Positions 1-9,121 are shown, counted from the first letter of the stretch. The stretch is DNA of 64,000 nt from Kumtagia sp963820075 (GCA_963820075.1 CAWFYS010000015.1:1-64000); one strand, 5' to 3'. Numbers and translations are program-made. Notes: generated by a model from the letters alone, not told the origin.

Positions 1-5
1 GGGGG

Positions 6-194
6 TTGTCAATAATTTGTGGATTTATATTTCAATATATTTGGCTTTTCATAGGGTGGGGAGCGTTTAGGAGAATGAATGGATTCAGTAAAGGGAAGTC
101 AGGATTGGCATTTATTATCACGATGTTCATCAATGTTCCGGCTACGTGGATACAATTTTTTATTGCTGCGGCGACAATGAACAAGTTGGAGTAG
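6..194 (+). CDS. Small hydrophobic protein, possibly 5'-truncated
   Basis: An open frame of 62 codons begins with TTG five bases into the window, so it may be the 3' part of a longer gene. The product is hydrophobic, with two probable membrane segments (about residues 3-20 and 34-55) separated by a short basic loop rich in Gly, Lys and Arg. I do not recognise the family. The stretch is clearly poorer in GC than the rest of the window. It is followed by a good rho-independent terminator, which supports transcription in this direction. Real but unidentified is the most I can say. Confidence 0.35.
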   Translation: MSIICGFIFQYIWLFIGWGAFRRMNGFSKGKSGLAFIITMFINVPATWIQFFIAAATMNKLE

Positions 195-307
195 GCCGCT
201 GCCTCTCGCTGCCTTTTCGAAGGGCCTGGCCCCTTGACACTAAAAATCAAGGCTTCGGAAAATGCGGCGTTCTTGCAAGTTAGCCTGTACCTGCCTACTC
301 ATCCGCT

Positions 308-335
308 AAACCCGCCGCAGCCTTAGGCGGGTTTT
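308..335 (+). terminator. Rho-independent terminator
   Basis: A perfect 9-bp stem (AAACCCGCC pairing with GGCGGGTTT) encloses a 9-nt loop and runs into a short T run. It is oriented to end plus-strand transcription from the small gene upstream. The A run on the other side could let it work in both directions. Confidence 0.75.
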
Positions 336-340
336 GGATA

Positions 341-411
341 GTGCCTCACGGTTTTCCGGCAAAATCTGCGACAAACAAATCGAGCGTGGGCGAAGCCACG
401 CAAGTCTGCGA
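341..411 (+). repeat. Dispersed hairpin repeat, copy 1
   Basis: First of three copies of a roughly 70-100 bp element in this window (others at 14213-14304 on the minus strand and 42826-42923). Shared blocks are GGTTTTCCG, CTGCGACA, a short A-rich spacer, and a hairpin with stem GCGTGG/CCACGC followed by GCAAGTCT. It lies in the spacer just upstream of the marC-like gene. It resembles intergenic palindromic repeats that are common in rhizobial genomes. Confidence 0.75.
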
Positions 412-433
412 GCGCAATGAGAGGGCCGTATCG

Positions 434-1084
434 ATGGGAAGCGAGCTTTCACTCTTCGCGGGGACGTTTACGACCCTGCCCGCGATCATCAATCCGCTCG
501 AAGTGCTTCCGGTTTACCTTAAGCTGTTGTCCGGCAAGGATGAGGCGACGCATCGCGCGGTCGCCTTGAAGGCCTGCCTATTCGCTATTGCTTTGCTTCT
601 TCTTCTTCATTTTCGGAACATTCATGCTTCGGCTGTTTGGCGTTCCGCTCAGCATGGTTCGGGTCGTCGGCGGGATTATCTTGATGAAGATCGGGTTCGA
701 GCTGTTCATGCCCAGGAAGTCGGGCGACGACATGGACGTCCAGTGCCGACGCGGACGACGCCAACATCGCATTTGTGCCCCTGGCGATGCCGCTCATGTT
801 CGGCCCGGGCGCGATCGCCACGATCATCGGGATGACTGCGACGATCAAGGATTCATCCGGAAATCGGTTCCTTTGTCGCCATTTCGGCGGCGATCGTCGC
901 GACATGGGCGTCACCTATCTCTGCCTGGCCTATGCCGAGAGGCTGACGCAGCGAATCGGGCCGATGGGCATTGACGCGGCCACGCGCATCGTCGGGTTCT
1001 TCGTCTCCGCGATAGGGGTCGGCCTGATTTTCGACGGGGTGATCGAAGCCCTGCAGATCGCACGGGTTCATGGCGTTGCACTGA
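434..1084 (+). pseudogene. MarC-family membrane protein, frame broken at several places
   Basis: Reading across three frames recovers a MarC/NAAT-type integral membrane protein of the inner membrane. The first frame gives the N-terminus with 'LPAIINPLEVLPVYL', the next gives 'VRVVGGIILMKIGFELF', and the third gives 'PLMFGPGAIATIIGMTATIK' and then 'GIDAATRIVGFFVSAIGVG'. Frame changes fall near 590-600 (in a CTT run), 735-745, 858 and 900; the last two compensate each other. A further shift near the end is needed to reach the TGA at 1082. The family's transport role is poorly defined. No segment contains an internal stop, so sequencing indels are as likely as decay. Confidence 0.75.
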
Positions 1085-1089
1085 ACCGG

Positions 1090-1483
1090 CTAGAACCAAA
1101 GATCGCGGACGCAGCGGCCGTCCCGCGGCAGGTCGTCGAATGTGTCGAGGCCGTCGAAATGGTCGATTGGGAGGGCGGCGACCGCTTCCGGCGGCGCGAG
1201 CCTCAGGTTGACGGCAATGCGGCGGGAGCCAACCCGCAGGCCGCGCCAGCAAAGCACACAGCCGCAGGTCGGGCAGAAGCGGATTTCGAGGGAGGGATTG
1301 CCGCTGTCCGCGCGCGCATAGGCGGCGCTCGGCCCCGAGATTTCGAATGCGCTCGCTCTCGTAATCATACGCCCAGAGCGCGCCATAGCGTCGGCAGAGC
1401 GTGCAGTTGCAGGCCGTTGCCGGGCCGGGATCGCCCTCCAAAGTCCACTGCACCGCGCCGCAATGGCATGAGCCCGTAAGCAT
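1090..1483 (-). pseudogene. GFA (glutathione-dependent formaldehyde-activating enzyme-like) family protein, one frameshift
   Basis: The N-terminal frame starts 'MLTGSCHCGAVQW' and holds 'CNCTLCRRYGALWAY', the GFA/CENP-V zinc-site cysteine pattern. After a one-base shift near 1355-1365 the protein continues with 'FCPTCGCVLCWRG', the second zinc cysteine pair, and ends '...DGRCVRDLWF'. Together this is a normal-length protein of about 130 residues with all the expected cysteines. Despite the family name, most members have no proven glutathione chemistry. It converges with the marC-like gene. A single indel breaks the frame; the gene is probably intact in the organism. Confidence 0.8.
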
Positions 1484-1597
1484 GATCCTCTCCCGTCTGC
1501 TTCATCAACTCCGGATCGCGTCGCCGAGATTCACCCGGCAGCTTCGTGCCGATCAAGGCATGACTGTAGGGCTGCCGAGGCGGAAAAGGGCAGGGAC

Positions 1598-2658
1598 TTA
1601 AGCTACCTGCATCTCCCGCCTTGCTCTGTCGGCTTCCATCGCGAGATCGAGCACCTTCTGCAGCTCGGCCGCGTGGCGGAAGCTCGGCTCGCGCTTGTCG
1701 GCCTCGACCGCCTCGACGAAGCGCTGGTAGTTGGTCGGCACCTTGCCGGGGCATCGATCTCCTTCCAGACGCCCGTCTCGACGTCCTCGCCGAGGCAGAC
1801 GCGCAGCGTCGATCCTCCGGCGTGTGGATCACCTCGAGCGCGCCCTTGTCGCCGTAGATGCGCAGGCGCAGCTCGTTGAGATGGCCCGTGGCCCAGCGGC
1901 TGGCATGGATCGACGCCGAGCGCGCCGTTGGCGAACTCGACCGTCATGGTGAAGCTGTCATTGGCGTCGAGATCGTACTCGCCGATCTGGTTGCCGGGCG
2001 CCTTGTCGAAGGTCTTGCAGCCGGGCAGAAGACGTGGTCGATGTCGATGCCGGCGCCGTAGGTGGCGAAGTCGAGGATGTGGACGCCGATATCGCCGAGC
2101 ACGCCGTTGGAGCCGTGCTTGCTTCGACAGCCGCCACAGCCACTGGCTCTCGGTGCGCCAGTCGCCCCAGGCCTTCGAGACCAGCCAGCTCTGCAGGTAG
2201 CGACGCCTCGACGTGCTTGACCGTCGCCGATCTCGCCGGACAGCACGATCTCGCGCGCCTTCTGCAGCTGCGGCGACGTTGCGGTAGGTGAGGTTGACCA
2301 TGTTGACGAGGCCGGCGCGTCTCGGCGGCCTCGGTCATCTCGACGGCCTTGGCGTAGTCGGTCGCCAGCGGCTTTTCGCAGAACACGTGCTTGCCGGCGG
2401 CGATGCAGCTGCCATCGTCGTCGGATGATGGACGCAGTCCGGCGTGACGTTGGCGCACCGCGTCGAACTCGCCCCAGGCGATCGCCGCGTCGAGCGAGGC
2501 GAAGCGCGTTCGGGATGTTGTGCGTCGGCGCTGAAGGCCTCGACGCCGCTCCGGATCGACGTCGACGCCGCCGACGAGCGTCGACGCCCTCGATGGCGGC
2601 GAAGTGCTTGGCATGCTGCGTCGGCCATGCCGCCGGTGCCGAGAATGAGGAGACGCAT
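1598..2658 (-). pseudogene. Gfo/Idh/MocA-family oxidoreductase, many frameshifts
   Basis: Piecing frames together gives 'MRLLILGTGGMA' (Rossmann dinucleotide site), a conserved 'FDAVANVTPDCVHHPTTMAA' stretch, 'IAAGKHVFCEKPLATDYAKA' (the EKP motif of the family), 'GDIGVHILDFATYGAG', and a C-terminus ending in EMQVA before TAA at 1598. The length of about 350 residues is normal. It lies just downstream of the ThuA-like gene on the same strand, the arrangement of thuA-thuB in Sinorhizobium, so it is probably an NAD(P)-dependent sugar dehydrogenase acting on keto-sugars or disaccharides; the substrate is not shown. The frame changes roughly every 100 bp with no other damage. Confidence 0.8.
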
Positions 2659-2696
2659 GCATGCTGGATGGCCGTCGCTCACCGGCTAGCCCTCGG

Positions 2697-3485
2697 CTAT
2701 CGCCGCGGTCGGCTCGGCTGATGCAGCTTGGCGCCGCGCTCGACGATCGGCTCGAGCGCCTTGTCGACCGGCACGTTCGGCGCCTCGTGAATCAGTGTCA
2801 GGCTGCCGCTGCGGGTTGTAGGCCCAGTTGACGGCGTTGCGCAGCACCTTGCCGCACGGTCGCGTCGTGATAGGTCGGATAGGTCTCGTGGCCGGGGCGG
2901 AAGTAGAAGATGTTGCCGGCGCCGCGACGATAGGTCAGGCCGGAGCGGAACACTTCGCCGCCCTGGAACCAGGAGACGAACACGGTCTCCAGCGGCTCGG
3001 GCACGGAGAACGGCTCGCCGTACATCTCCTCGTTCTCGAGCTCGAAATACTCGGCCGAGCCCTCGGCGATCGGATGGCCCGGATTGACCACCCAGAGCCG
3101 CTCGCGCTCGCCGGCCTCGCGCCAGTTCAGCGCGCAGGGCGTGCCCATCAGCCGCTTGAAGATCTTCGAGAAATGGCCGGAATGCAGGACGATCAGGCCC
3201 ATGCCTTCCCAGACGCGCTCGGCGACGCGCTCGACGATCTCGTCGTCGACCTCGCCGTGGGCCGCGTGGCCCCACCAGAGCAGCACGTCGGTCTCGCCAG
3301 GCGCTCGCCGGTCAGGCCGTGCTCGGGCTCCTGCAGCGTCGCGGTCGTGGCGCTCGATGTGCCGTCGTCGGCGTTCAGCGCGGCGGCGATCGTGCCGTGC
3401 ATGCCGTTGGGGTAGATGCTCGGCGCACGATCGCGTTCTTCTGCTCGTGGACGTTTTCGCCCCACACAATCGTATTGATGGCCAA
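2697..3485 (-). pseudogene. ThuA-domain (trehalose utilization) protein, several frameshifts
   Basis: Segments from several frames assemble to a ThuA-like protein of about 260 residues. They start 'INTIVWGENVHEQKN', continue with 'DVLLWWGHAAHGEV', 'GMGLIVLHSGHFSKIFK' and 'NEEMYGEPFSVPEPLETVF', and end near 'IHEAPNVPVDKALEP'. This is the class-I amidotransferase-like fold of ThuA. An AGGAG site lies 7 bases before a TTG at 3485; the sequence there looks like an ATGGCC start with an extra T. The long central block (about 2900-3290) is clean, while both ends are shifted. The gene precedes the Gfo/Idh/MocA gene, as in rhizobial sugar-oxidation operons. The stop could instead be at 2686 after one more shift. 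Confidence 0.8.
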
Positions 3486-3489
3486 TGGT

Positions 3490-3868
3490 GTTCTCCTGGT
3501 CTGCTGGTGCTGCCGAAATCGGGTGATGGTCCGGGCTGGGTCTGGTTCAAGTACCACGCCATTGAAATCTGTTGACGTCCCGAACAGAGCAGGCGGATGT
3601 CGTGGCACTCAAATTTAAGAATTCGGCCGTTTCAGTAGGGTTGGCATCTAATTGCGGGAACCCTCGCCATTCAATCCACAAATTGGCGATATCCGCGAAA
3701 GAGTTCCGGCCTGCGGCTAATGGGCTGACAATAATGTTGAGGTTATTCTGGCTCAGCAGCTATCCATCTCGTCGCCGCATCATATGCCAAGTCCTGAGAG
3801 GACTTTTTTCAATTTCTCATTGGCGTCGAAAGTCGTAATGTCATGGCCGTCCCTGGTCTTGGGAGGGC
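3490..3868. other. Intergenic stretch without a recognised gene
   Basis: About 380 bp between the divergent thuA-like gene and the plus-strand gene at 3873. It is less GC-rich than its surroundings. I found only short, unsupported open frames on either strand. Promoters for both neighbours should lie here, but no site is clear enough to call. Confidence 0.4.
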
Positions 3869-3872
3869 GGCG

Positions 3873-4490
3873 ATGAGTACAGGCTCAGGCACCGACGAGC
3901 ACCGAGCGGCGAAAAGGTCCGGGCTTCCGCCGATCGAGCATCGGCTCCACGATGCTGTTGATCTTGCGAGCGGGAGAATCGACACGGATGACGGTCGCTT
4001 CGCGCGCTCACGGCAGCGGCGCGGGTAAAGCGGCTCGCCGATCTCGGCTTCGAGCGCGACCCTTCGGTCTTCGGCAGCCCGATGTACCGCCTTACTCCCC
4101 AAACGCCTTACCAGTCGGCCCCGGAGGCGTGGCTGGACGCATTCGATGGCACGTACAGCGCCGGGCCCGGCGTAGATCAGATCTGGTGGCGGCTGCCTTC
4201 GAGCTTCCCGACGGAGTTCATGGCCGGCTGCAATTTTTCGGTCCGCCAATCTACCCGCTGGGCCGTCTGTTCTGAGCCTCGTCTTCGAAGCTTGGCCCTA
4301 TCAGGGCGCAACCGGAGTGGTCGTCGTTGACATCGGTGCCCACCGAACGGAGTTCGAGATCAGCGTGCCCGTTGCGCGGACCGTGGATATCGGCTTCGTT
4401 CACGATGGCGCCGACCCGCTGACGACCATGGTCTTCTTCCGGCCGGGGCTCATAGACTTCGTGTTCCGTTCAATGTCGCTAGGGAGGACG
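3873..4490 (+). pseudogene. Hypothetical protein upstream of PG-binding genes, frame broken
   Basis: An ATG at 3873 follows a strong GGGAGG site. The frame gives about 45 residues starting 'MSTGSGTDEHRAAKR', then shifts near 4000 to a frame reading 'AAARVKRLADLGFERDPS' and 'GVDQIWWRLPSSFPTEFMAG', then shifts again near 4235-4270 to one reading 'LVFEAWPYQGATGVVVVDIG' and 'ADPLTTMVFFRPGLIDFVF'. These look like one protein of about 200 residues. I do not recognise a family. The last frame runs directly into the next PG-binding gene without a stop, probably because a deletion hid a TAG in GCTAGGG near 4479. Confidence 0.45.
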
Positions 4491-4493
4491 ATC

Positions 4494-4955
4494 ATGTCTG
4501 GCAGCATCAGCCCGTGGCCGGTGGTCAAGAGCGGCTCCAATGGGCACCCCATAAAGACGCTGCAATATCTGCTGCGGGCGCGCGGGCATAGCGTCGTCGT
4601 CGACGGCGTGTTCGGTCCGAACACCGAAGCCGCGGTGAAAGCGTTTCAGGCAAGCAATGGGTTGACGGCCGACGGGATCGTCGGTCCCGTGACGTGGGCG
4701 GCTCTTGTCGTGCAGGTCAAGAAGGGAAGCCAGGGCGACGCGGTCAAAGGGGTGCAGGAGGAGTTCCAGTTCCGCAACCTGTCCGGCGATCCCAGCAATG
4801 GGCCCCAGATCGATGGGATCTTCGGACCAGTGACAGACGCCTCGGTGCGTGGTTTTCAGCAGGCCCTTTCGCTCGACATTCCTTCCGTAAAAGTCGACGG
4901 AATCGTTGGTCCGGTTACCTGGCAGGCCCTGGTGAGCGGCATGCTTTCTTTCTAG
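4494..4955 (+). CDS. Tandem peptidoglycan-binding (PG_binding_1) domain protein
   Basis: A protein of 153 residues made of two PG_binding_1 repeats and little else. The first (about residues 8-70) ends 'LTADGIVGPVTWAAL' and the second (about 74-150) ends 'VKVDGIVGPVTWQAL'; both carry the typical D-G-x-F/V-G-P-x-T core. There is no signal peptide, membrane segment or catalytic domain. The start at 4494 is chosen because GGGAGG lies 6 bases upstream, although the frame is open further upstream. It is the first of four such small proteins in 1.9 kb. The family binds the glycopeptide of the cell wall; the role of the bare domains here is unknown. Confidence 0.8.
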   Translation: MSGSISPWPVVKSGSNGHPIKTLQYLLRARGHSVVVDGVFGPNTEAAVKAFQASNGLTADGIVGPVTWAALVVQVKKGSQGDAVKGVQEEFQFRNLSGDPSNGPQIDGIFGPVTDASVRGFQQALSLDIPSVKVDGIVGPVTWQALVSGMLSF

Positions 4956-5022
4956 CGGCCGGCTCACGGTGACGGCGCTGACCGCGCCAGTCGGGTTCAT
5001 GTCTCCAGCAGGGAGGCACGCC

Positions 5023-5469
5023 ATGGCAGAACCGGTACTGAAGAAGGGATCCAGCGACCCCGCCGTCAAGGACCTGCAGGAGGCGCTCAAGACTCTGGGA
5101 TACGATCCCGGGCCCGTTGACGGCGTCTTCGGGGCGAAGACCGAGAGCGCGGTCAAGAAGTTTCAGCAGGCGCGGGAAATCCCGGTCGATGGCGTGGTCG
5201 GCCGAGTGACGTGGATCAACATTGACGAAGCCGACCAGAGCCATCCCGTGCTGAAGACAGGCTCGACCGGCTTGCCCGTCCGCCGTCTGCAGAGCCGGAT
5301 GAGCGCGGTCGGCTTCGATACCGGCGGCGTCGACGGACGCTTCGGCGCCAAGACCGAAGCGGCGGTCAGGAAGTTGCAGCAGGATTTCAACCTGACCGTC
5401 GACGGAGTCGTCGGCCCGCAGACCTGGCACGTCGTCGACGCCTTGGAGGATGAAGGCGGCGTGAGCTGA
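5023..5469 (+). CDS. Tandem peptidoglycan-binding (PG_binding_1) domain protein
   Basis: A protein of 148 residues with two PG_binding_1 repeats. Repeat one has 'LQEALKTLGYDPGPVDGVFG' and repeat two has 'LQSRMSAVGFDTGGVDGRFG', each closing with D-G-V-V-G-x-x-T-W. The ATG at 5023 follows GGGAGG at a good distance and is preferred over in-frame ATGs at 4969 and 4999. No secretion signal or catalytic domain is visible. It is co-directional with the preceding PG-binding gene (67-bp gap) and convergent with the next one. Confidence 0.85.
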   Translation: MAEPVLKKGSSDPAVKDLQEALKTLGYDPGPVDGVFGAKTESAVKKFQQAREIPVDGVVGRVTWINIDEADQSHPVLKTGSTGLPVRRLQSRMSAVGFDTGGVDGRFGAKTEAAVRKLQQDFNLTVDGVVGPQTWHVVDALEDEGGVS

Positions 5470-5542
5470 TCTCGTTTCAGCGGCACGCCGCACAGGAAGC
5501 TCAGGTGCGCTGTCGAGCGCCGAGGCTCGGCGACTGCTGCGG

Positions 5543-6007
5543 TCAGAGGATCAGACCCGAGAGGCTCTCGAGCGTCGCGCCCGCGGCGCCGGCGGGCGCC
5601 ATCCAGGTCCGCTCGTCCATGACCCCGGTGACCGGGAGCCCGGAATTGGTCTGGTACTGACGCACGACGGCCTCGGTAGCCGGGCCGAAGATGCCGTCGA
5701 TCGCACCGGCGTAGCCGAAGCCGGTCTTGAGCACGCCCTGGAGCATGGCCACCACCGGCCCGAGCGATCCGGCCTGGAGCGTCGGCGACGCCTCGCGGTA
5801 CGGGTGCACGTGGCTCCATGTGATCGGACCGACGACGCCGTCCACCACCAGCCCGTTCGACTGCTGGAAGTCCTTCACGACCTGCTCCGTCTGCGGTCCG
5901 AAGACCCCGTCGACGTCGTCGGGCCCAAGGACCTTCGTACGGGCGAAGACCCGTTGAAGTCGCTTCACGTCGTCCCCGGTGTCGCCCAGCTTGATGGTCT
6001 TTGGCAT
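5543..6007 (-). CDS. Tandem peptidoglycan-binding (PG_binding_1) domain protein
   Basis: A protein of 154 residues with two PG_binding_1 repeats. The first (about 1-65) contains 'VKRLQRVFARTKVLG' and 'DGVFGPQTEQVVKDFQQ'; the second (about 73-138) contains 'AIDGIFGPATEAVVRQYQ'. A Gly/Ala-rich tail follows. There is no signal peptide or enzyme domain. It is transcribed towards the two plus-strand PG-binding genes, so the set forms a convergent pair of small operons. Confidence 0.85.
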   Translation of the reverse strand: MPKTIKLGDTGDDVKRLQRVFARTKVLGPDDVDGVFGPQTEQVVKDFQQSNGLVVDGVVGPITWSHVHPYREASPTLQAGSLGPVVAMLQGVLKTGFGYAGAIDGIFGPATEAVVRQYQTNSGLPVTGVMDERTWMAPAGAAGATLESLSGLIL

Positions 6008-6041
6008 GTCGATTCTCCGTCGTTCTCTTGCTCGCGCCTGC

Positions 6042-6327
6042 TCAGAAGTCCTGCTCGATGAGCTTTCTCCAGGTCAGCGGGCCGACGATGGCGTCCGTGG
6101 CGAGATGGGCCGCCGTCTGGAAGGCCAGCGCCGCCTGCTTGGTCTTCGCGCCGGCTGTCCCGTCCACCGTCAGGGGCGGGATCGGGGTGCCGTCCTCGCC
6201 GACGTCACCGGCGGTGAGGAAGAGATTGAGCAATGCCTGCAGCGTCTTGACGTCCTCGCCCGTCGACCGGCTGCAGCTCGGCCTTCCGGAGGTCGATCGT
6301 CTTCATCCTTACCACGACCTGCGCCAT
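6042..6327 (-). pseudogene. Single PG_binding_1 domain protein, one frameshift
   Basis: An ATG at 6327 with AAGGAG 10 bases upstream starts 'MAQVVVRMKTIDLRKAELQP'. A one-base shift near 6262-6272 leads to the frame 'GEDVKTLQALLNLFLTAG', then 'TVDGTAGAKTKQAALAFQTA' and 'DAIVGPLTWRKLIEQDF'. The result is a protein of about 94 residues with one PG-binding domain. It lies 34 bp upstream of the tandem-repeat gene on the same strand and may share its transcript. Confidence 0.7.
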
Positions 6328-6673
6328 GATCCCGCTGCTCCTTCTGTTGCCGCTCGGCGGTCCTTACACAGCTGAGCTACTACGCACTGCTCTCTCGTGC
6401 ATGGAGATTAGCAAGCTTATGGCGGACAACAAGCTTGCATTAGGAACCTGCAATGAAATTGCTGGGCACGGATAGGAATAGCCTGGCTTTGGCAAGTCCG
6501 CTCAGCCCCTCATCGCCCTGCCGGGCAATTCTCCCCGCAAGTGGGCGAAGGACGCTCTTTGAAGTCAGGCCAGAATTTCCAGCGCCACCGCCTTTAAGCC
6601 ATCATGGGTCGAAGCACTTGCGCCGGCGATGTGGCGTGTAGGAGGCTAAACTTGAACGTCAGTCGCCGAACAA
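6328..6673. other. Intergenic stretch with a degenerate repeat
   Basis: About 345 bp between the minus-strand PG-binding gene and the 3' end of the muramidase gene. Around 6505-6560 it holds CCCTCATC, CCTGCCGGGCA and TCTCCCCGCAAG blocks that look like a worn copy of the common rhizobial palindromic intergenic repeat. A tRNA D-arm-like string at about 6361-6390 has no matching anticodon or T arm. I see no gene here. Confidence 0.45.
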
Positions 6674-7867
6674 TCAAAACCGAATGTTCAGTCCCTCGCG
6701 ATGATCATCTAGCCGCCGTTGCGCAATGGCGCCGCTGTTCCGATAGTACATTATCGCCAGCACGAAGAGCGCGACCCAGAGGCCGCCTCCCGAAAACATT
6801 GACATTACCAGCCGAATGAGAGCCGGCAAGAATGTATCGGATCCCATTCCACTATTTTCCAGTATCCTATCAATTTCACCGGACGTGCCAGAAAAACCAT
6901 TCTGAGTTTGGACAAAGCCGAGGGCGCCGGTGATCATCCCTAGAATTCCGAACAGCCTGCCGCGCTTTGATAGCTTGATCGTTTCGGATCCCTTTTTCGC
7001 GAGATCGTCTTCGGTATCCAACGCCCGTTTTGGATCGACCAGCGGTCTTGGTTCGAGCTGCAGCCGCGCGCGCGTCGCGTCATCGAGTTCGCCGGTGGCG
7101 GGAAGGCCGTAGCGCCGTTGGTACGCCCCCACCGCCGCCGAGGTCATTGGGCCCCACTCACCATCCACAGGGCCAGGATCAAATCCGAACGCCTTGAGCC
7201 TTAACTGCAGGTCCCTGATATTGTCGCTTGCACTCTGCGGGCGTTCGAGACCGGGTACCGGTTCGGGTGCATTGAGGAACTTGCGATAGGCTGCAGCCAT
7301 CTTTGTGTGATAGCCGCCCGCTGCGTAGTTCGGACCATTATAACCCCGTGCGAATTTGGCCCAATCTTGACTGTTCAACTCATCCTTCAGGTTGTTGTGC
7401 ACGATGAATCGAACCATCATGTCGACTTGGCCGGCCACCCCTCTACGCGCGCTCGTCTCCAGCGCCCCGGCACTTGAGTAGCCGAGGACGCGCCAATGCG
7501 CGCCCATGACCTCGCCCGACCCCCAGGAACAACTCTCGACTGCAGCGTCAGTGTCAATTTCCTTGGCTCGCTGAAGCAGTTCGTACCGCTTGGCATTGGG
7601 CGGATTTCGGATCGCGCCGGCGCGCGGGCTAGCCAGCCCCCGGGCTCTGGCCAAAGCCTGTTTGGCTGGGTTCCGCTTTCCCAGGATGCGATCGAAATAG
7701 TGTCCCTCAAATCGAATGGCCGGCTCCTGGCGGCCGTTGATGGACCAATAAGGGACGCCATCGCTTTCCACCCAAGCAACAGCTAGAAGCGACGCTCGCT
7801 TGATTCCATTTTGGTCGGCGATGTCGACTATCTGTCTGTAGGATTCAGTGTCGAAGGTCCCCGACAT
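6674..7867 (-). CDS. N-acetylmuramidase with PG-binding domain and C-terminal membrane tail
   Basis: A protein of 397 residues. Residues 1-200 match the N-acetylmuramidase (DUF3380/Muramidase) family, which cuts the glycan backbone of peptidoglycan: 'LLAVAWVESDGVPYW' holds the likely catalytic Glu34, and 'IRFEGHYFDR' follows with Glu54. A PG_binding_1 domain (about 212-272) contains 'DGEWGPMTSAAVGAYQ'. The tail has two hydrophobic segments (about 307-325 and 355-380) and ends 'RRLDDHREGLNIRF'. There is no N-terminal signal peptide. Its start lies 3 bp after the M15 peptidase gene, so the two are one operon. The design resembles phage or GTA endolysins that carry a membrane segment. GC is lower than in the flanking genes. 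Confidence 0.85.
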   Translation of the reverse strand: MSGTFDTESYRQIVDIADQNGIKRASLLAVAWVESDGVPYWSINGRQEPAIRFEGHYFDRILGKRNPAKQALARARGLASPRAGAIRNPPNAKRYELLQRAKEIDTDAAVESCSWGSGEVMGAHWRVLGYSSAGALETSARRGVAGQVDMMVRFIVHNNLKDELNSQDWAKFARGYNGPNYAAGGYHTKMAAAYRKFLNAPEPVPGLERPQSASDNIRDLQLRLKAFGFDPGPVDGEWGPMTSAAVGAYQRRYGLPATGELDDATRARLQLEPRPLVDPKRALDTEDDLAKKGSETIKLSKRGRLFGILGMITGALGFVQTQNGFSGTSGEIDRILENSGMGSDTFLPALIRLVMSMFSGGGLWVALFVLAIMYYRNSGAIAQRRLDDHREGLNIRF

Positions 7868-7870
7868 CGC

Positions 7871-9121
7871 TCACCTGCCTATATTGGCACCCGACCGATG
7901 ATCTCTCAATCGAGCGGTCGTGGCAGTATTCGCGTTGCGTAGTATGAAGTAGCCAAGGGCCAGAACGACACCCCAGGGACCTGCGCCCGCAGCGCTCAAC
8001 GCGCCGCCGACCGCAGGCGCGAGGCCAGACAGCGCCGGCACTTGTTCGCCTACGAAAGCCCCAAATCTTGGCATTGCGTTAGTTGATGTATCAAGTATTC
8101 CAAAGGCCCCCAGGATTCCCGTGCCTATGCCCAGCCAGCGCTCCCATCCGGCCGCGTTGATCGTCGTTGAGCCCTTTTGAAGTAGTTCGGGTTCCGAAAT
8201 GGAAGTTCGGTCAGGCGACAGCATTTTCGGTTTGCCGCGTCCCAGGGCAGCGAAGGTCTGAGCGTCGGCGATGCCAGTAACGGGCAGATTGTTGTTCGCC
8301 TGAAAGGACAAGAGTGCGTCGCGGGTGAGTGGCCCGAAGTACCCATCCGATGCGCCGAGTTGATAATTCAATCCCTTGAGGCCGTCCTGCAGTGCCTTGA
8401 CCGTGCTGCCGCGATCGCCCTCGGAAAGGACGACGCCAGGATCGTTTTGAAGTTCAGAAATTCCTGGGAAGAAATCGCCGAGCGGAGCATCAGAGCCCGA
8501 CGTTTGATTATGTGCATGACTGTCCGACCAAGATTGGTCGCGGCCATTTGAACCGCCAAGCTCTCCTTTGCCTCCTTGAACGGTACCCCAGTCTATTCCC
8601 TCGGAGAGTTCGCCAGGCGTTAATTCGATCTGGAAGTGCATCGCATCTTTGAGCCTCTTCCAATTCCCGCCCCACCCGAACACCGGCTTGCCGCCCCTCG
8701 TGCGGATGGCGAGCGCGGCGCGGATCATTTCAGCCGTCATGTCAGTATCGGCGGTGTTTACGCGCACCTCTTCGGCGCGGTCGTCCTGGGTCATGCCGCG
8801 CGCGTATCTTACACGTCGTTCGCCTGAGTGATCGCGGTACGGATTGGTTTTCCAATTGATGTCAAGAGCTATGCCGTACGAATGCAAGCTACGGCCGCCG
8901 CCTCCCTTGACCTCCCGACAATTGTAACTGTCCGTATCTCCCGTTCTTATTTCATAATCGAAGGCGGCCAGCACAGATGCAAGCGCTTGCCATGCCTCTT
9001 CGGTGGGAGGAGCAACTCTGATCCTGTCTGGTCCAAACGAAATTTGTACCATTTTTTCAGGGCGGCATTCATACGCAGCCCACGCTTTGCGCATTGCACT
9101 CGTTTGGCCCATCTTCTGCAC
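7871..9121 (-). CDS. M15-family (VanY-like) peptidase with PG-binding domain and C-terminal membrane tail
   Basis: A protein of 416 residues. The N-terminal 175 residues are an M15 D-alanyl-D-alanine carboxypeptidase/endopeptidase domain that cuts peptidoglycan stem peptides. Zinc ligands are visible in 'SLHSYGIALDIN' (His80, Asp87) and 'DAMHFQIE' (His162), with Glu166 nearby. A polar linker leads to a PG_binding_1 domain (about 229-293, 'DGYFGPLTRDALLSFQ'). The C-terminus has hydrophobic segments and ends 'ARLRDHRSGANIGR', close to the end of the muramidase encoded next. It is the first gene of the pair. No signal peptide is present, so export would need a holin-like route or the tail itself. 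Confidence 0.85.
   Translation of the reverse strand: MQKMGQTSAMRKAWAAYECRPEKMVQISFGPDRIRVAPPTEEAWQALASVLAAFDYEIRTGDTDSYNCREVKGGGGRSLHSYGIALDINWKTNPYRDHSGERRVRYARGMTQDDRAEEVRVNTADTDMTAEMIRAALAIRTRGGKPVFGWGGNWKRLKDAMHFQIELTPGELSEGIDWGTVQGGKGELGGSNGRDQSWSDSHAHNQTSGSDAPLGDFFPGISELQNDPGVVLSEGDRGSTVKALQDGLKGLNYQLGASDGYFGPLTRDALLSFQANNNLPVTGIADAQTFAALGRGKPKMLSPDRTSISEPELLQKGSTTINAAGWERWLGIGTGILGAFGILDTSTNAMPRFGAFVGEQVPALSGLAPAVGGALSAAGAGPWGVVLALGYFILRNANTATTARLRDHRSGANIGR

Noticed and set aside
3809..4249. Minus-strand frame opposite the disrupted hypothetical gene
   Set aside because: The plus strand has a strong ribosome site and coherent sequence leading into the PG-binding genes. The minus frame has neither.
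6361..6390. String on the minus strand resembling a tRNA D arm (GTAGCTCAGCTG...)
   Set aside because: No acceptor pairing, anticodon arm or T arm follows. It is too short to be a tRNA gene or a clear att site.
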